Assembly: GCA_015680685.1 (NCBI GenBank)
Contig: MNCI01016050.1
Coordinates: forward strand, 190,014-254,013
DNA from: Gnetum montanum
Lineage: Eukaryota; Streptophyta; Gnetopsida; Gnetales; Gnetaceae
DNA: 64,000 nucleotides
Direction of reading: 5' to 3'
Shown: positions 1 to 11,945 of the stretch, in pieces
How positions within the stretch are numbered: position 1 is the stretch's first letter
Layout: each line of letters begins with the position of its first letter
Made by a program: the position numbers and the translations under genes
Notes under the pieces: generated by a model
Databases searched by the model: none
Seen by the model: only the letters and a program-made list of their open reading frames with translations
What the model was told of the DNA's origin: nothing

Positions 1-999
1 AGTACTTGGCAAAGTTGGCTGAATCTCTTTAAAGTAAGTCATTTGTAGTTCACACACAACACAATTGTTACATTTTACATAACCACACGCTGCAACAGCA
101 CATACACATACTCACATTAACTATTGAGTTTATTTGAAGGTATCTGGGCCTTGGTGTTGCCAGAGACCAGTAAGCACCTAAATCCTGTTCGAGGACACTC
201 GTTGGCGGTCGCGTCCCAAACGGTTGCCAACATATAGCAAGCTTTTCAATATAGTGGTTGTAGCATTTCACCAATAGATCACCAAAATTCCATCAACAAT
301 TCCTTTACTAATGCTCCAAAAGGTCCTTCCAAAGAAACTCATATATAGGGCTAGGGATAGGATTAAACATTGAAAGCCCCAAAGCAGTGAGCTTTCTTAA
401 ATTGAATTTGATAAATTTACAACATGCAAACCATGGAAAGTACCATAATTAGTGAGGAGGAATTGGAAATAAAAACAATGTTGGAAAATAGATGCAAGAA
501 TAATTTTGGATCATTTTCCAACAAAATGAACCAAGGTCACTGGTTTTCACATCTAAAGAAAAGATTAAAGATGCTCCCATAAAACATGTGGTTGTGAGTA
601 TAAAAACTATTTACTTGTGAATAGGCTAGAAATATCTTCATGTGATTCTACAGATATTATCTCATGGTAAATTATGCTAGCTCAAGCTATACATTGAAGT
701 TAAACTCTAGTAGTTTAAATGTATATGCTAACTTTGAGAGCTAGCACCAAGTTTTAAAACCCTCCTTGTTACTGCCTTGGCATAAAAAGCTAGTAACCCT
801 GATGGTGCTTGAAGCCCTCGTGGGTCTAGTGCCATGTTGCCTAATCACATCATCATAGTGTTGCATCCTTTAGTTGCTATCCTTTGCCTCCACTCCTTGT
901 GCATTACGCTATTGGTCCTTGCTTTGTCGTCTCCTATAAAGATGTTTGGAAGAAGGCTAGAGATAAATAATAAATTTTAAAGTCTAAGTCAACCCGAAA
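1..999. other. Non-coding, no gene seen
   Basis: AT-rich sequence without any reading frame resembling a protein family. A 68-codon open frame lies on the minus strand at 68-274, but it has no recognisable domain and no decayed extension on either side. It is probably chance or a small piece of an unrecognised repeat. Confidence 0.5.
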
Positions 1000-1980
1000 C
1001 ATTAAACTTTTATGTGTCATAGAAATTTCTATTTTTATGTCATATGCTGGGAATCAAATTTTATTCACTAACTAGCATAAAGGTACATATAAAAATTTCT
1101 ATTTTTGTCTTATGCTAGAAATTAAATTTTATACGATGGCCAACATAAAAGCATATATAAAAATTTCTCTATTCTAATGTTATACACTAAAATCCAAATA
1201 TTTACATTGGCTAGCATATGACAACATATGACACATGTAAATTTCCATTTTTGGTTCTATATGCTAAAAATTAAATTCTATATGCTATATAGCGTATGAG
1301 CATATAAAAATTACTCTTTCCAAATTCCATATAATACATAGCATGTGAGGCAAAAAACTTCTAATTTCCTTTTTCAAACTCTAAACAAAAAAAATGAAAA
1401 TAAAAAGAATTCTTTCTTTATCTTTTCATATGCTATGTGTGAAAATAAGACAAAGGAAATTGCTTAGATACATCAAACATGGACCTAAAACCAACCATGG
1501 CCTCTACACACTAGGAAATAGTAATTTTTTGACTTTTCCAAATAGATTTGATGATGGAAACTCATTAATTTAACAATTTAAAGCTTTTTTTTCTTGATAT
1601 TGATAATTTATGGCTTGTTTATAGCCTATTTTCACCTAATTTTGACAATTTGTAGCCCATTTTATTAAATTTTTTCCTATCTTAAATATAAAATGACTAA
1701 AAAAATTATATTAAAACTATATTAAATTCAATGTTATTCTGACCTTGCTCATTTGACCTCGTTTCATCTAGTTTTCCATATTTTATTCTATTTTATCTTG
1801 TCTATACCTTGATATTACCTTATTTTACTATGTTTTACCTTCTTTTATCTTATAGTGATCCTACCTTGCCTTATTTAGCCTCATTTTACTTTGTGTTAAT
1901 CTTGGTTAGCTTTATTTTGCTTGGTCATTACAATGTTTTGTAGTGTGTCATACATTGGTTAATATTTTTATCATGCAAAT
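1000..1980 (-). repeat. Inverted diverged copy of repeat family R1
   Basis: Read on the minus strand, this segment follows the same order as 35,330-35,583 plus 41,660-43,640 on the plus strand. First comes a run of short AAGGTAAAA-type words (1,960 down to 1,740). Next is an AT-rich stretch with words such as AAATTGTCAAAAT (1,690-1,600). Last is a zone of CACATGCTA and AGCATATG words (1,420-1,020). Similarity is by eye and imperfect. The family carries no coding sequence and could be the non-coding part of a retroelement. Confidence 0.5.
1020..1320. repeat. Degenerate tandem repeat, about 70-78 bp, four units
   Basis: Four imperfect units start near 1,022, 1,093, 1,161 and 1,239. Each opens with AAATTTCTATTTTT or a variant. 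Each then carries ATGCTAGAAATTAAATTTTAT-like sequence and ends with TAGCATA or CATATAA words. The units are strongly diverged, so the array is old. The CATGCTA/TAGCATA words link it to the hairpin array at 42.3-43.6 kb. Confidence 0.6.
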
Positions 1981-4474
1981 GCCACTTGATGTGCTTAGGT
2001 TGACATGTAGGAAATGATCTTGGAGGATGAGGAAGCAAATTTGACTAGCCTTAAGCCTAAATAGGCTCCTCTCATGATGTTGTTAGAATAAGTTGACCTT
2101 AAAATATCCAAACCTTAAGCCTTGAAAGCATTCTACCATGCAACCTTAACATCTTGAAGCAACTTGATTACCATTAACCTTAAAGCTAGAAACATCACGG
2201 AGGGTTCCTTGGTCAAAATTCCCATTTGAGCCATGATGGTGAGGAGAAAATATATGAAACCAAGTTCCTTGCAAAAAATTTAGCCTACTCAAGACATCAT
2301 TAGACCCTTGCAAAGCAACATTAAAGCCATCACACCACCCTCGATTACATCTAACATTGACACGGTTTTTTTAGTGTTGTTGGACTTTGTTTATCATTGT
2401 CAAAAAGTTGGAACAAATGATCGATGTTGATAACTTCAATGACCTAGAACAAGTGAGCCTACATGACCTCATAACTCTTGTTGGCATCACAATAATAATC
2501 CAAACTTTGTATAACTCTATGGAACAAATCACAACTTCTCTTATATCTATTGGTTGTAACATAATAATGGCATATACTTGTTGAGTACATCATGTTGCCT
2601 TATGTAGTTTTTCATAATAACATGTTTTCTTTATTTTTCTCTCTTTTTCTCTTGGAGCTATGCTTGTAGGATGAAACCTGAAGCCATCACAAAGATACAA
2701 CTCATTGTGGAAGCAAGTTACCATGTAACCTTGATGCACTAGATTTGGTTAGCTTGTCTTGCTATGTCAAGAGTGTTTGTCTCACATCACTTTCATTACT
2801 TCTCTTAAGCCAAAATCTCATAGCCTAATTACAACCTTTCTTACTTTAAACAACAATGATGACCTATGTTCAACATTCATGCATTGTGGCCATGTGAAAT
2901 ATCCTTCATTAAGCTCTATTTTCAAGTTCATTGGATGTAACACATCTCATTCAATGAGAAAACTAAACAAAATTTGGCCTTAGGAATGAAACCTAATGAA
3001 GGTTTCATCCCTCAAAAAAGAGAAAAAAAGGAAAATGAGAAAGCAAATTTCCAAAGAAGCTAAAAGGCCAATGAAGCCCAAAAGTTAGATTAATGGCTCC
3101 AATCAAGCAAAGGGAGAAGCCTAATGGCCAAAGAATCCTTGGAGTAGAGTGTTGGTTCCACTAACATATCACTGGACGACTAGTAATTCAAAGCACATGG
3201 CGTGAAGACCACATTGATTAACAAGCATGTCACTGCCATACCGTAACCATGATGTTAACATGTGGAATTTTTTGTTAACACATGTGATCATTCCCTAATA
3301 GTCACTATGATCTTTATCTCATCTCATATTTATATCATCCCATCATAACGTTATCTCATCATCACAAACACTCTTTAGCATGGTTTGATAGCTACGAAAT
3401 CAAGTGTGGAGAGGAAATGTTGGTGATGAACCTATGGTAGTATTGTGCATTCTTTGTTGATATCCCTTAGGTCAATCCTTAAAACATCAATAAAGAAGGG
3501 CCAATGAAACACCCTAAAGAAAATTCATGTTGTAATCCATAACCAAAATTATTTGTAATTTAGTGGAACAATAATGACAAGCATATTTGCTTTATTTTCC
3601 CCAACATTTGGTATTGCAACCTTTATCATTGGGATTTAAGGTAGTATTTTTAATGTAAAATGTGAAAATGGTAGTTCATATTTATAGATGTCACACATTC
3701 TAGCTTATGGAGGCTAAAAAATACTTCGTAAGCTATGAATGCCTCATCTTCTAGGTTGAAAAAGTTGTAGATTTTATATATATAGGCTTGGGAAGGTTGA
3801 AAATACCTTGTAGACCACCAAATTTTGCATTTCCTAGCCTATATGTTGGCCATGGTAGTTTTTATGCTAGGACACCTACAAAGGTAGTGTATAAAATTTG
3901 GGTGTTAAGTTTTTATGTTTGGCATTCCTTCCCAATATACTAGGTAGCATGTGAAGGCAGTATAAAAAGCATAAAACTATCTAAATTTTCTAAATACATT
4001 GCCAAGAGATGCCTTGCACATGCTAGAAATTTGTAGCAAGTTGTCAAAAATCATGGTAGAAATTTGTAATAAAAAATTTAGACATGAGAAACCTATTTAA
4101 ATTGAAGACTACTTCATTGAAGGAACTTTTGGATGACTCATGCATTCATCAAACTTAAGACTTTTGGAGCAGTTCAGGTAGACAAAAGTCGATAACACCA
4201 AGACTTTTGGCAATTTACATTCAAGTTGAACATCAAGACTTTCAAAGTAGTGTAGATCCACCAAGATTCCATAGCCATTCTTCCATTCACATCGTAGATC
4301 CTAGTGACAAAGAAACCAATGATGAGGTTGAGGAGTAGAATAGATCATAAGTAATAGGTGATCAACAAGACTATCCAAGGTGCTTGATATCCTTTTCTTG
4401 AGGCTTGTGGATTTAGAGCCAATCTATCTTGTCCTTTTGACCTTCTAACACCAATTTTTTTAGGCGTTATGGGC
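1981..4474. other. Non-coding, unassigned
   Basis: No protein family could be read in either strand. Short open frames at 2,387-2,584 and 2,759-2,983 (plus) show no domain. Around 3,640-4,010 there are scattered TAGCTTATGG and TAGCATGTGAAGG words like those of the hairpin repeat. This stretch forms the left flank of T1 and is probably fossil transposon sequence. Confidence 0.4.
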
Positions 4475-4870
4475 CATGCACACTTTTTCTAGTTTGAGTT
4501 AGTCAAATAGCCAAAATGGGAAAAATGACTCTTTTTCAAATACAAAGTGGGAAAAGGGTGTTTTCTCTAGTTTAGACTAGGTTATGGAATAGGCAACATG
4601 ATATTTTCTCTAGTTTGAATAGTCAAAAGGCTAAGGTTGGAAAAATGACTCTTTTTCAAATATGAAGTAGGGAAAAGGATGTTTATTTTTTAGTTCAAGC
4701 TATAGCAAGCAATGGGTTAGGCACACTTCTTTAGTTTAACTTAGTCAAAATGAAAAAATGAGAAAAATGGATCTCTTCCAAGTATGAAGTGGGAAAAAGG
4801 ATATTTTCTCTAGTTTAAACTAGGTTATCGAATAGGCCAAATGAGCTTTTCTCCAATTTGAATTTTTTAA
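4475..4870. repeat. Intra-LTR tandem repeat, about 120-bp unit, 3-4 copies
   Basis: Units share GGCCAAATGAGCTTTTCTC, TAGTTTGAATAGTCAAAAGG, AAAAATGACTCTTTTTC and AAGTGGGAAAAGGGTGTTTT, at roughly 120-bp intervals. The partner LTR holds more copies of the same unit at 23,570-24,350, so copy number changed after, or differed at, insertion. Confidence 0.65.
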
Positions 4871-5531
4871 AGGACAATATATTAGCTTCCATTTGCAGAT
4901 TCCATAAAGCTTGTAGACATGAATTTGATGCATAATGCTATTCCTAGTGCTTGAGAATTTATAATTATCATACAAAAATTTAATCCTATACATTTGTCAT
5001 ATAAGCTTTAGTGTTTCAAACTAAGATTTGAACCTGAGAGTTCTTCCAGTTGATTTGAAGTATGGGATAATTGAATTTGGTGCTTCATATCAAAATAGGA
5101 TTGGCCCTCTTTACGTTGTGAAAAACGTGAAGTATATTAAATATTTTTGTCTTCAACTTTGGTTGATACACTCATTAACCATTAAGCTTTTGATTTAATC
5201 TTAGCTAAGTGGCTCTTTCCCAATGACCTAAGATTATTTTTTGCTTGAAAGTTTTATCTCATTGAAATTTGAAAATAAAAAACTTTCTAAATTAGAGTTG
5301 TGCCTATGCTTTTATTATAGATTAATATTTTATTGAAGATTTATCTTAGAACTATTTTCAGGCTGAATTTAACTAGAGAATATTTAACTTACTTTCTTCT
5401 ATCCTATTCTTTGCGAAAATACTTTACTGGTTAGTTTTTTGCACATCGTGGCTTAATTCAATTTTTTAGTAAGCAACCGTATTTCTTAACATTCAATTTC
5501 TATTCCATTCATGGAAAAAAAAATTTGAGCA
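4475..5531 (-). repeat. T1 3' LTR (left copy)
   Basis: This is a direct repeat of 23,566-24,976. Shared blocks appear in the same order: a tandem-repeat zone, TGCTTGAGAATTTATAAT, GATTTGAACCTGAGAGTTCTTC, ATTAACCATTAAGCTTTTGATTTAA and TCTATTCCATTCATGG. Similarity stops at about 5,531. There the minus strand would start with TGCTCAAA against TGTTGAAA in the other copy, consistent with a TG LTR start. The left edge is approximate. Confidence 0.7.
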
Positions 5532-6679
5532 TTATTTGCCTCCTTTTTAATATTGTAAGATGGTTGTCTAACAAGAAATCTTGAAGTATTTACAAACAGT
5601 TTGCATCAAACAAGTTGGCTTGCTATTTCTAGTTTGAACCAGTATATTCTATAATTCTAGAAAGATGAAAAACCAATTCTCATTAGATAAAGATGATGAT
5701 ATATATATAGTTGGATTGGTTATTAAAAGCTTAAATCTTTTTCATGGGAAAAATCACTCCAAAATTAAGGTTTGAGCTTGAAAAATTCACATATCCTAAC
5801 ATTGAATATAAACATACACAAATACTATAAATATATATACAGACATAGTTGATCTAAGATGCAAGTGGAGAAAGAGAAAAAAAAAATCTAGCAAATCTTT
5901 GAATTGTAATAAATAGTAATTATTTTCTTTTTCAGTGTCTTCCTAGTTGGGTCATTTTCAAACTAAAATTTTCTGTAGACCTTGGGGCTTGGAGTTTCAA
6001 CCTTAGATAAATTCTTTTTATCTTCTAGTCCTTTTAGTGGTTCATCATTAGGTGTATTTTTTACATTAATTATTCCTTAGGGTCTATAAAGGATAGTGGA
6101 GAAATATATCCTCCTTTGACCTTAACTCTTTTCTAGCTAGTTCAAGCATTCAATGAGAATTATTTGGTGATTTCCTTCAATATCCTCAAATTTGAAATCC
6201 TAATTACTTGAAAAGATGTATTCTGATACAAAGGTTGGCCTTCCATTGGTAGAGTGCTTTGACATATTGCATATCCATTCCATCCAAAACCAAAAATACT
6301 CTCACCCTTAGATAGAAAGAAGAATCCTTGTGCTAACTAGATAGCTTAAGGATCATTTGGTGGCATGCCATGCTCCACCATCTTATGATATGCTCTATGC
6401 ACATGCTTTGCATAACAACCAACTTGAAAAGGAATAAAAGGCATCATATTCAAATTCTTGTCCTTTTTAGATAATGATTTCCTTTTAATTGAAAGACTAT
6501 TCCACAAGGACATTATTTTTCGAACTTTCATGAGTCACAAATGGATTTTTATAGATAGCATTTAGGAAGCCTATGACTATTCATTTCCTACCTCTTCTTA
6601 GATCATGCACTAGTATTCAAAGTTATGCATGGTATTTACAATTATAGGTCATGCTCACTGCTTAATTGTCTAGGTGGTT
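5532..6679 (-). other. T1 3' untranslated region between integrase and 3' LTR
   Basis: No protein family can be read in this 1.1-kb stretch downstream of integrase. A purine run AAAAAGGAGG on the minus strand (plus 5,539-5,550) sits about ten bases before the proposed LTR start and is a candidate polypurine tract for plus-strand priming. A 61-codon open frame at 6,346-6,531 (minus) lies just past the integrase end and has no domain I recognise. Confidence 0.45.
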
Positions 6680-7900
6680 GTCCAAAGTAGTGCTTGAGAT
6701 GAAGGGTATTAAATATGATTTTGGGTTATGTTCCATCTAATACAAAGAGTTTATAGGTATCATCAAATAGTTGTTATGTAATAATAAATGGGCCCAACTA
6801 CTTTGTTGAAAATTTATTGTGATCTCCTTTAATTCTCAAATTTCATAACAAGACTAAGTCATCATCTCTAAATACTTTCTAAGCAACCCATTTGTCAAAC
6901 CATCTTTTAGTTAGAAAGGAATTTGTTAATAAATTATCTCTGGCTTTTTCTATCTCTAACTCCCTTCATAATAACAAGGTCATAAGACTTTGATTTTTAT
7001 TAGATTGAGAATTATATTTTTGAACAAATTTTGATGCAGAAACTATAATCTTATTACTTATCTGAGTGGTCATTCCATAGATCAAATTAAAGGTTAAGTG
7101 CCTATGGACTTTTTATATCTTATGCAATCAATCCATAGAGCCGATAAATAAATATGCATGCCAATTTCCTAAACTTCCTTCCATTAACTTTTTAATGTAA
7201 TAAATAAGTTTCTTATTGGTGGATTCAACAAGGCCATTTCCTTGTGGCTAGTAATTCAAAGAGGAAAATAGAAGAATTATCTTTTCTAAAGTCCATTTAA
7301 TAATTTTTTTGGATTAGAAGGTTGATCCATTATCCGAAACCAATACTTTTGGAATTCCAAATTGATTTAATATATGTGTTTCTAGAAAATTAATTACATC
7401 ATAAGTAGACCTTCTTCTTAAAGCTTTTTCTTCTAACCATTTAGTAAAATAATGAGTAGCAATGAGGATGAACTTATGTGCTACTCTTGAAGGTGTAATA
7501 GCCTCAATGAAGCCTAATCCCCATTGTTGAAAAGGTTTATCAACAACTATTGGCTTTAAAAGAATGTTTGTGTTCCTTAATTTAGGGTCATGAACTTGGT
7601 ATTTGAAATAATCTTGCATTTTATTATTAATGTCTTGATACATCTTTAGCTAATATAATCTGTGTCTTAGAATATGTTGCATCATGGATTTTAGGGACTC
7701 ATAAAATAACCTAGAATAACTATGAAACTAGTCTAGTATAAGGTTGATATTCTCATTTTCGATACATTCTAGAAGTACTTCCCTAAAGTCCTTTTTGAAT
7801 AAAATTCCATCTCCAATAATGAATTTATTAGCCTTCTTAATAAAAGCATTTTTCTAAATTTTTCTTAAATTTTCTAGCAACTTCCTATAAAAGTGGAAAT
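6680..7900 (-). pseudogene. T1 integrase (decayed)
   Basis: Integrase inserts the element cDNA into chromosomal DNA. Reading the minus strand from 7,900, the zinc-binding N-terminal part is followed by the core at 7,643-7,314 and the C-terminal part down to about 6,680. The core keeps the second catalytic Asp (VSDNGSTF) and the Glu (QGNGLVESTNKKL). The first Asp is replaced: WGLGFIEAI stands where WGLDFI is usual. The C-terminal part keeps RWFDKWVA, DLVLL, LGPF and TLHLKHYF, typical of plant gypsy integrases. I saw no chromodomain. In-frame stops occur throughout, so no functional enzyme is made. Confidence 0.85.
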
Positions 7901-7959
7901 TAAGAATATTGTCACTAGTTTTCCTCAGTAGAATTTAATCTAGTTGATTTTGGATCTCT

Positions 7960-8532
7960 AGTCATAAGCTTTGCTAAACCTATTCCTTTCACAATTTTAT
8001 AGGTTCCAATTGAGAATTTGAATTGCTAAATTTTTGTAATCCAATTTCCTCTTTTTAAGCCCATTTCATTTTGAGCTAAGAACTATCTTATAGTTAGTTC
8101 TACTATCACAATATGTGTAAATGCTTGTTTTTAATAGTACTTAAAATGAGTAAGTGCCTTAATCACTACATTTGTCTATTTTTCCAATTCTATGTAATTT
8201 CTTTCAACACTTTTAAGTTGATACCCAAAACAATTAAGCATTTTATCTTCTCTATGATTCTTTTGAGTTAAGATAGTGGTAATTGAATCATTTGAAGTGA
8301 AAGGATATAACCAAAAATCTTCTTTTAATTTTATCTTAGAAAGGTAAGGTGCTTCTTTAATTACTACCTTGATTTCTCTTAGGTTCTTAATAGATTCTAG
8401 AGTTCTTCTAACTTCACTATCCTTTTTGAGCATCATTGATAATGGCTTAGTAATTTCTGTGAAACTTGGTCTGAATTCTTTGAGAAAATTTATCTTTCCA
8501 AATAAAGACCTCAAAGATGTCTTATTTGTCAA
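7960..8532 (-). pseudogene. T1 gypsy-type RNase H with RT connection (decayed)
   Basis: This domain degrades the RNA strand of the RNA:DNA hybrid during reverse transcription. The open part at 8,532-8,176 has the thumb/connection motif SLFGKINFLKEFRPSF, then KPLSMMLKK, then RNase H motifs FWLYPFTSNDS and VERNYIELEK. Beyond a stop, the frame goes on through VVIKALTHFKYY and ends near TYKIVKGIGLAKL, as in complete plant gypsy RNase H domains. Integrase zinc-binding sequence follows directly. There is therefore no room for a second RNase H here, unlike the usual Tat layout. Confidence 0.85.
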
Positions 8533-9200
8533 ATGTTCAGCACCTTGAATTGCATCAATTCTTGAATTATTAATGACTATACCTTCCTAACATATAACAT
8601 GACTAAGGAGACTCCTAGATTTTACCGCAAAAATACTTTTCTTTAGGTTTAAAGATATACTAAACTTTTGGAACCTATCAAAGATATCTTAAAGGTGGCT
8701 CATATGATTTTCTTTTCTTGATGAATAGATAGTAATGTCATTAAGATAAGTAGCCACAAACTTGCTAGTATCCATTGCTCATTGAAATGTTGCTCCATTG
8801 TTGAAAAGATCAAAAGGCATTCATCTATGTGCAAAAGCTTCCCACTTTATGGTGGAGGGTGTTTTGTATCTATCATTTTTATGAACTATTATCTAATTCT
8901 ATCCTAAAAATCCATCTAAAAATGAATAGGCTTGACATCCTAAAACTTTGATTAGCACTTCATCAATCCTTGGAAGTGGATACCTGTATTTTTCCAATGC
9001 CTCATTCAAATTTCTAAAATCAAGACACAATCTAATATCTCCATTTTTCTTTCTTACGAGAACAAGATTAGCTGCCCAAACAAAATATAAAATGGGATAA
9101 ATAATCTTAGCCTATGATAGTTTTTTGATTTCATCTTGCATAGTAGGCTTGAACATTGGATTAAATTTCCTCTATTTTTGTCATACCACTTTACAATCCT
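8533..9200 (-). pseudogene. T1 reverse transcriptase (decayed)
   Basis: This is the RNA-dependent DNA polymerase of T1. Reading the minus strand, motifs come in canonical order: WAANLVLVRKKNGDIRLC, LDFRNLNEA, YPLPRIDEVL, the catalytic-Asp motif SFLDGFLG, WEAFAHR, MPFDLFNNGATFQ and YLNDITIYS. The metal-binding YLDD box reads YLND, so one catalytic Asp is lost by a G-to-A change. Stops interrupt the frame at several sites, many at positions where Trp or Gln is usual (for example after MPF-side AHR). The 5' part of the domain is least well preserved. Confidence 0.88.
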
Positions 9201-9496
9201 ATATCAAAATGAGTTATATGAGTAATTTTATTTGGGTTAAAGATTTGAGATCATCATATGACTAGGAAAAATTATCCAAGTTCTCTTTGAGTAATAATAA
9301 TAACTCTTTTTAAAAATGAAGGTCACTTTTCTTAGTTATATTCAATATTTTTGGATTTTTCTTTGATTTGAAATTTATTGCTTCATTAGCATGATCTTTG
9401 GTTGTTCTAGACTTTAGATCCTTTAATCAATTTATCATGAAACTCATATTCATAACTGAGAATTTCCTTTAGAATGAAATTAGAATTGAGTTGAGT

Positions 9497-10057
9497 CTAG
9501 GCTTCATCTATTGTTAAAATATTGCCTTTAAATTCATCCCTATTTTTCAAAATTTTTTGGATTTTATGATCATCTTCAAAAACTTGAAAATGTTCTATAT
9601 TATTAGGAACGAATGGTTGATACTCAACTTCTATAACAAATCTTGTATATTTAATAACTTTTGAAGGATCTAGAGTAGATGCTACCATGGCCAATTCATT
9701 AGCTATTTGACTTTCGCTTCTTGAATTGTGGATAACCCTACATTCTTTGAAATTTTCCATGAGAGTACACATGAATTGTTTATAAGAGCTTAAAAATGAA
9801 ATTTTCACTACACAATGCCCCTTAATTTGTTCACAAGTAAATTTGGAATCACCTTTGATGATTATTCTCTTTATACCTTTCTTCAAAGTAGTCTTAATTC
9901 CTATACAAAAGGCTTTGTATTTTGTCCTATTGTTAGTACAAGGGATTGATAAATGGATGGCTCTAAAAAATTTATGAGAATTTTTATTAACCAAAACTAT
10001 GTTGAATCTAGCTCCTTTAGAGTTACAAGAACCATCAAAATAAAATTCCCATTTCTA
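9497..10057 (-). pseudogene. T1 archaeal-type RNase H (RVT_3-like), upstream of RT
   Basis: A second RNase H of the archaeal/RVT_3 type that Tat elements acquired. The domain begins with WEFYFDGSCNSKGARF, which carries the first catalytic Asp. The next motif reads CTNNRTKYKAF where AEYEA is usual, so the catalytic Glu is now Lys. Then come IIIKGDSKFTCEQIKG with the third acidic residue and SRSESQIANELAMVAS, in which the last Asp has become Asn. About 30 codons later the frame stays open and leads towards RT. The domain sits between protease and RT; in the second Tat-like element here (50,330-50,640) the equivalent lies after RT. The order is seen directly; the significance is inference. Confidence 0.85.
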
Positions 10058-10079
10058 ATCTTCTACTTATTTTGATTTC

Positions 10080-10740
10080 TCTAACATAGGATTTTCTCTT
10101 ATAGAACAAACTCTAACTAAGATATTCATAGTTTCAATAACCTTGTTCTTGCCATTGGAAGTAACAATTCTTAGCATAAAGGGCTTGCTATACATATAAA
10201 TTTGGTTTGGTTTCCCTTTCCAAGTTAACCACATGTGTGAATAATTAGTTGCTATATATGCTAAAGAATTTTTACTCCAACTTTGCCTGAAAAAAATATT
10301 GTGCGAATTTAGAATATATGCTATTTAAACCATTACTTTGCTTTTAATGTGAGGTTCAAAAGCTATTTGTAGTAAGACATTTTTCAACTATCCCATAATT
10401 TTGACTATACTTTTATCTACTTGAATGATATGTTTATTTGACTATTCTAAAGTGAGATCTAATTGTTTGTAGATTGATAATGGCATAAGAGTTGATGTAG
10501 CTCTTAAATCATCTAAAAAATTATGTAAATACTTTTCATTTAACTTGATTGTTATGAGAAAAGAAGGGGCTTCTTTATTAGGTATACATGGATACTTTGG
10601 CTTAGCCTTATACTCATTATAGATGACATTTACCTTAGATTCCCCTACTTTCTTCTTTCCTTTAATCATTTCTAGGATTATCTTTTGTTGACCATCCATT
10701 TACATCAATTGAAATATACTTATATTAGCTTTGATAAATT
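10080..10740 (-). pseudogene. T1 aspartic protease (decayed)
   Basis: A retroviral-type protease that would cleave the Gag-Pol polyprotein. The best part is 10,699-10,442: PSFLITIKLNEKYLHNF leads into LDDLRATSTLMPLSIYKQL, which matches the plant gypsy active-site region LCDLGAS.NLMP. The conserved Gly after Leu is Arg here. Past a stop the frame continues with HIIQVDKSIVKIMG, a flap-like stretch and ILNSHNIFFRQSW. It then runs into the archaeal-type RNase H with little spacing. This start is only the first Met; the real protein would be a Gag-Pol fusion. Confidence 0.75.
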
Positions 10741-11304
10741 TGATATCTTCTATTAAGTCATATTTCTTTTCACCATAAAAGTTCTTTGTTATATATCATT
10801 GGGTATTCAATGAACTTCCTTAAGAGTTTTCATCCTCTTTGTTATCTATCTAATTTTTCTTTTCTTTATCTTTTAATTTAAAAGTCTTTTGCTTAGTAGT
10901 ATGTTCAAGAATACTATTTGGTGGTCTAGAAGAAGTTATTTTTTCTTTTTCCTTGGACCTTAATTGTACCCTTCATTATTATTGCATTCTTCATTAGATA
11001 AGGAGTCATCTTCTGAATTTATTAATGAAGAACTTTTCCTCTTAGAAGATTTATGAATATATTGTATGTTTGAGAATTCATTATCAAACTTAGTATCCAA
11101 GAAGTTTGAAGTTGCTACAGGGTCATCATTATTAGAATCTACTATTTTAACCTCATGATGTTTATGATTTTTGTGATTTTTCTCTTTATTAATCTTCACT
11201 TTAGGTAAATCTTCTTCTAATTTTATAAATTTATTTGAAAAATTGTTAAGAAACTTTTTTTTTCTTGCTTTTCTTCTTAATCTGGTGGATCTATACCTAA
11301 TTCT
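10741..11304 (-). pseudogene. T1 Gag-protease linker, lysine-rich
   Basis: Decayed coding sequence between Gag and protease. The open piece 11,199-10,960 is polar, with HKNHKHHE, acidic DSNNDD and basic SSKRKSS runs. Long lysine-rich stretches follow. I could not find a CCHC zinc knuckle in any frame. Either it is destroyed or, as in some Tat elements, nucleic acid binding rests on basic residues. Confidence 0.5.
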
Positions 11305-11945
11305 TTACTGGTTGAAGGATGCATCTTGAGCTAAGTTATAATATGTAAGGGAAAGAATTTTTTTTTTATCATTTAAAGATTGGATGGTTTCACAATTATT
11401 TAGATTTAATTGTTTCTCTAATTGAATGGCTTTATTAAAAAAATCATTTAAAGTATTTAAATTATGAGTTTTTCTAAGCCATATTGAAATCTTTGGATTA
11501 ATAGCACTCAAATATGTCTCTTTAATAACTTCATTAGGTGGCCTATATTGTTGTTGGAATAGGCCATAGATTCTTTGTAATTTAATATTAAATTCCATAA
11601 TTGGTTCCTTTGTATTTTGTTTTATTTGAGCTAATCCAAAGTATAGTTGTTGCTGTTCAATCTGATTACCAAATTGAGTTATGAAAAGATTCTTCATATG
11701 ATCCAAGCTTGTAATACTATTTTTTGACAAGTTAGAATACCAAATTTAAGCCATGTCTCTCAAATTAGCTACAAAGAGTCTACAAGCTTCATCTTGATGT
11801 TGGACATTTGCATGTGCTAATGCTAACTCAAATAAATGAACATATTCTTCAACCAAGTAAGATTTTCCAAGGATATAAGGCTCAGGTAAATATTTTTAAA
11901 TTGATTTAGGGATATCATAATAGTTAGGAAATCTCAGGGGTATGG
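11305..11945 (-). pseudogene. T1 Gag (capsid-like retrotransposon Gag domain)
   Basis: Gag forms the virus-like particle of the element. The frame begins near 11,940 with PLRFPNYYDIPKSI and runs through YLPEPYILGKSYLVEEYV, ACRLFVANLRDMA and an open stretch 11,730-11,305. That stretch contains the usual helices DHMKNLFITQFGNQ, LAQIKQNTKEPIMEFNIKL and ETYLSAINPKISIWLR. Two stops (after KSI and DMA) break the frame before the open part. The pattern of leucines and the SW..L..F-type spacing match Retrotrans_gag domains. ORF1 lies upstream on the same strand, about 1.3 kb away. Confidence 0.75.

Noticed and set aside
7314-7643. Envelope or pararetrovirus origin for T1 coding segments
   Set aside because: Integrase, dual RNase H and flanking LTRs identify a Ty3/gypsy element; no movement-protein, coat or envelope-like sequence was seen.
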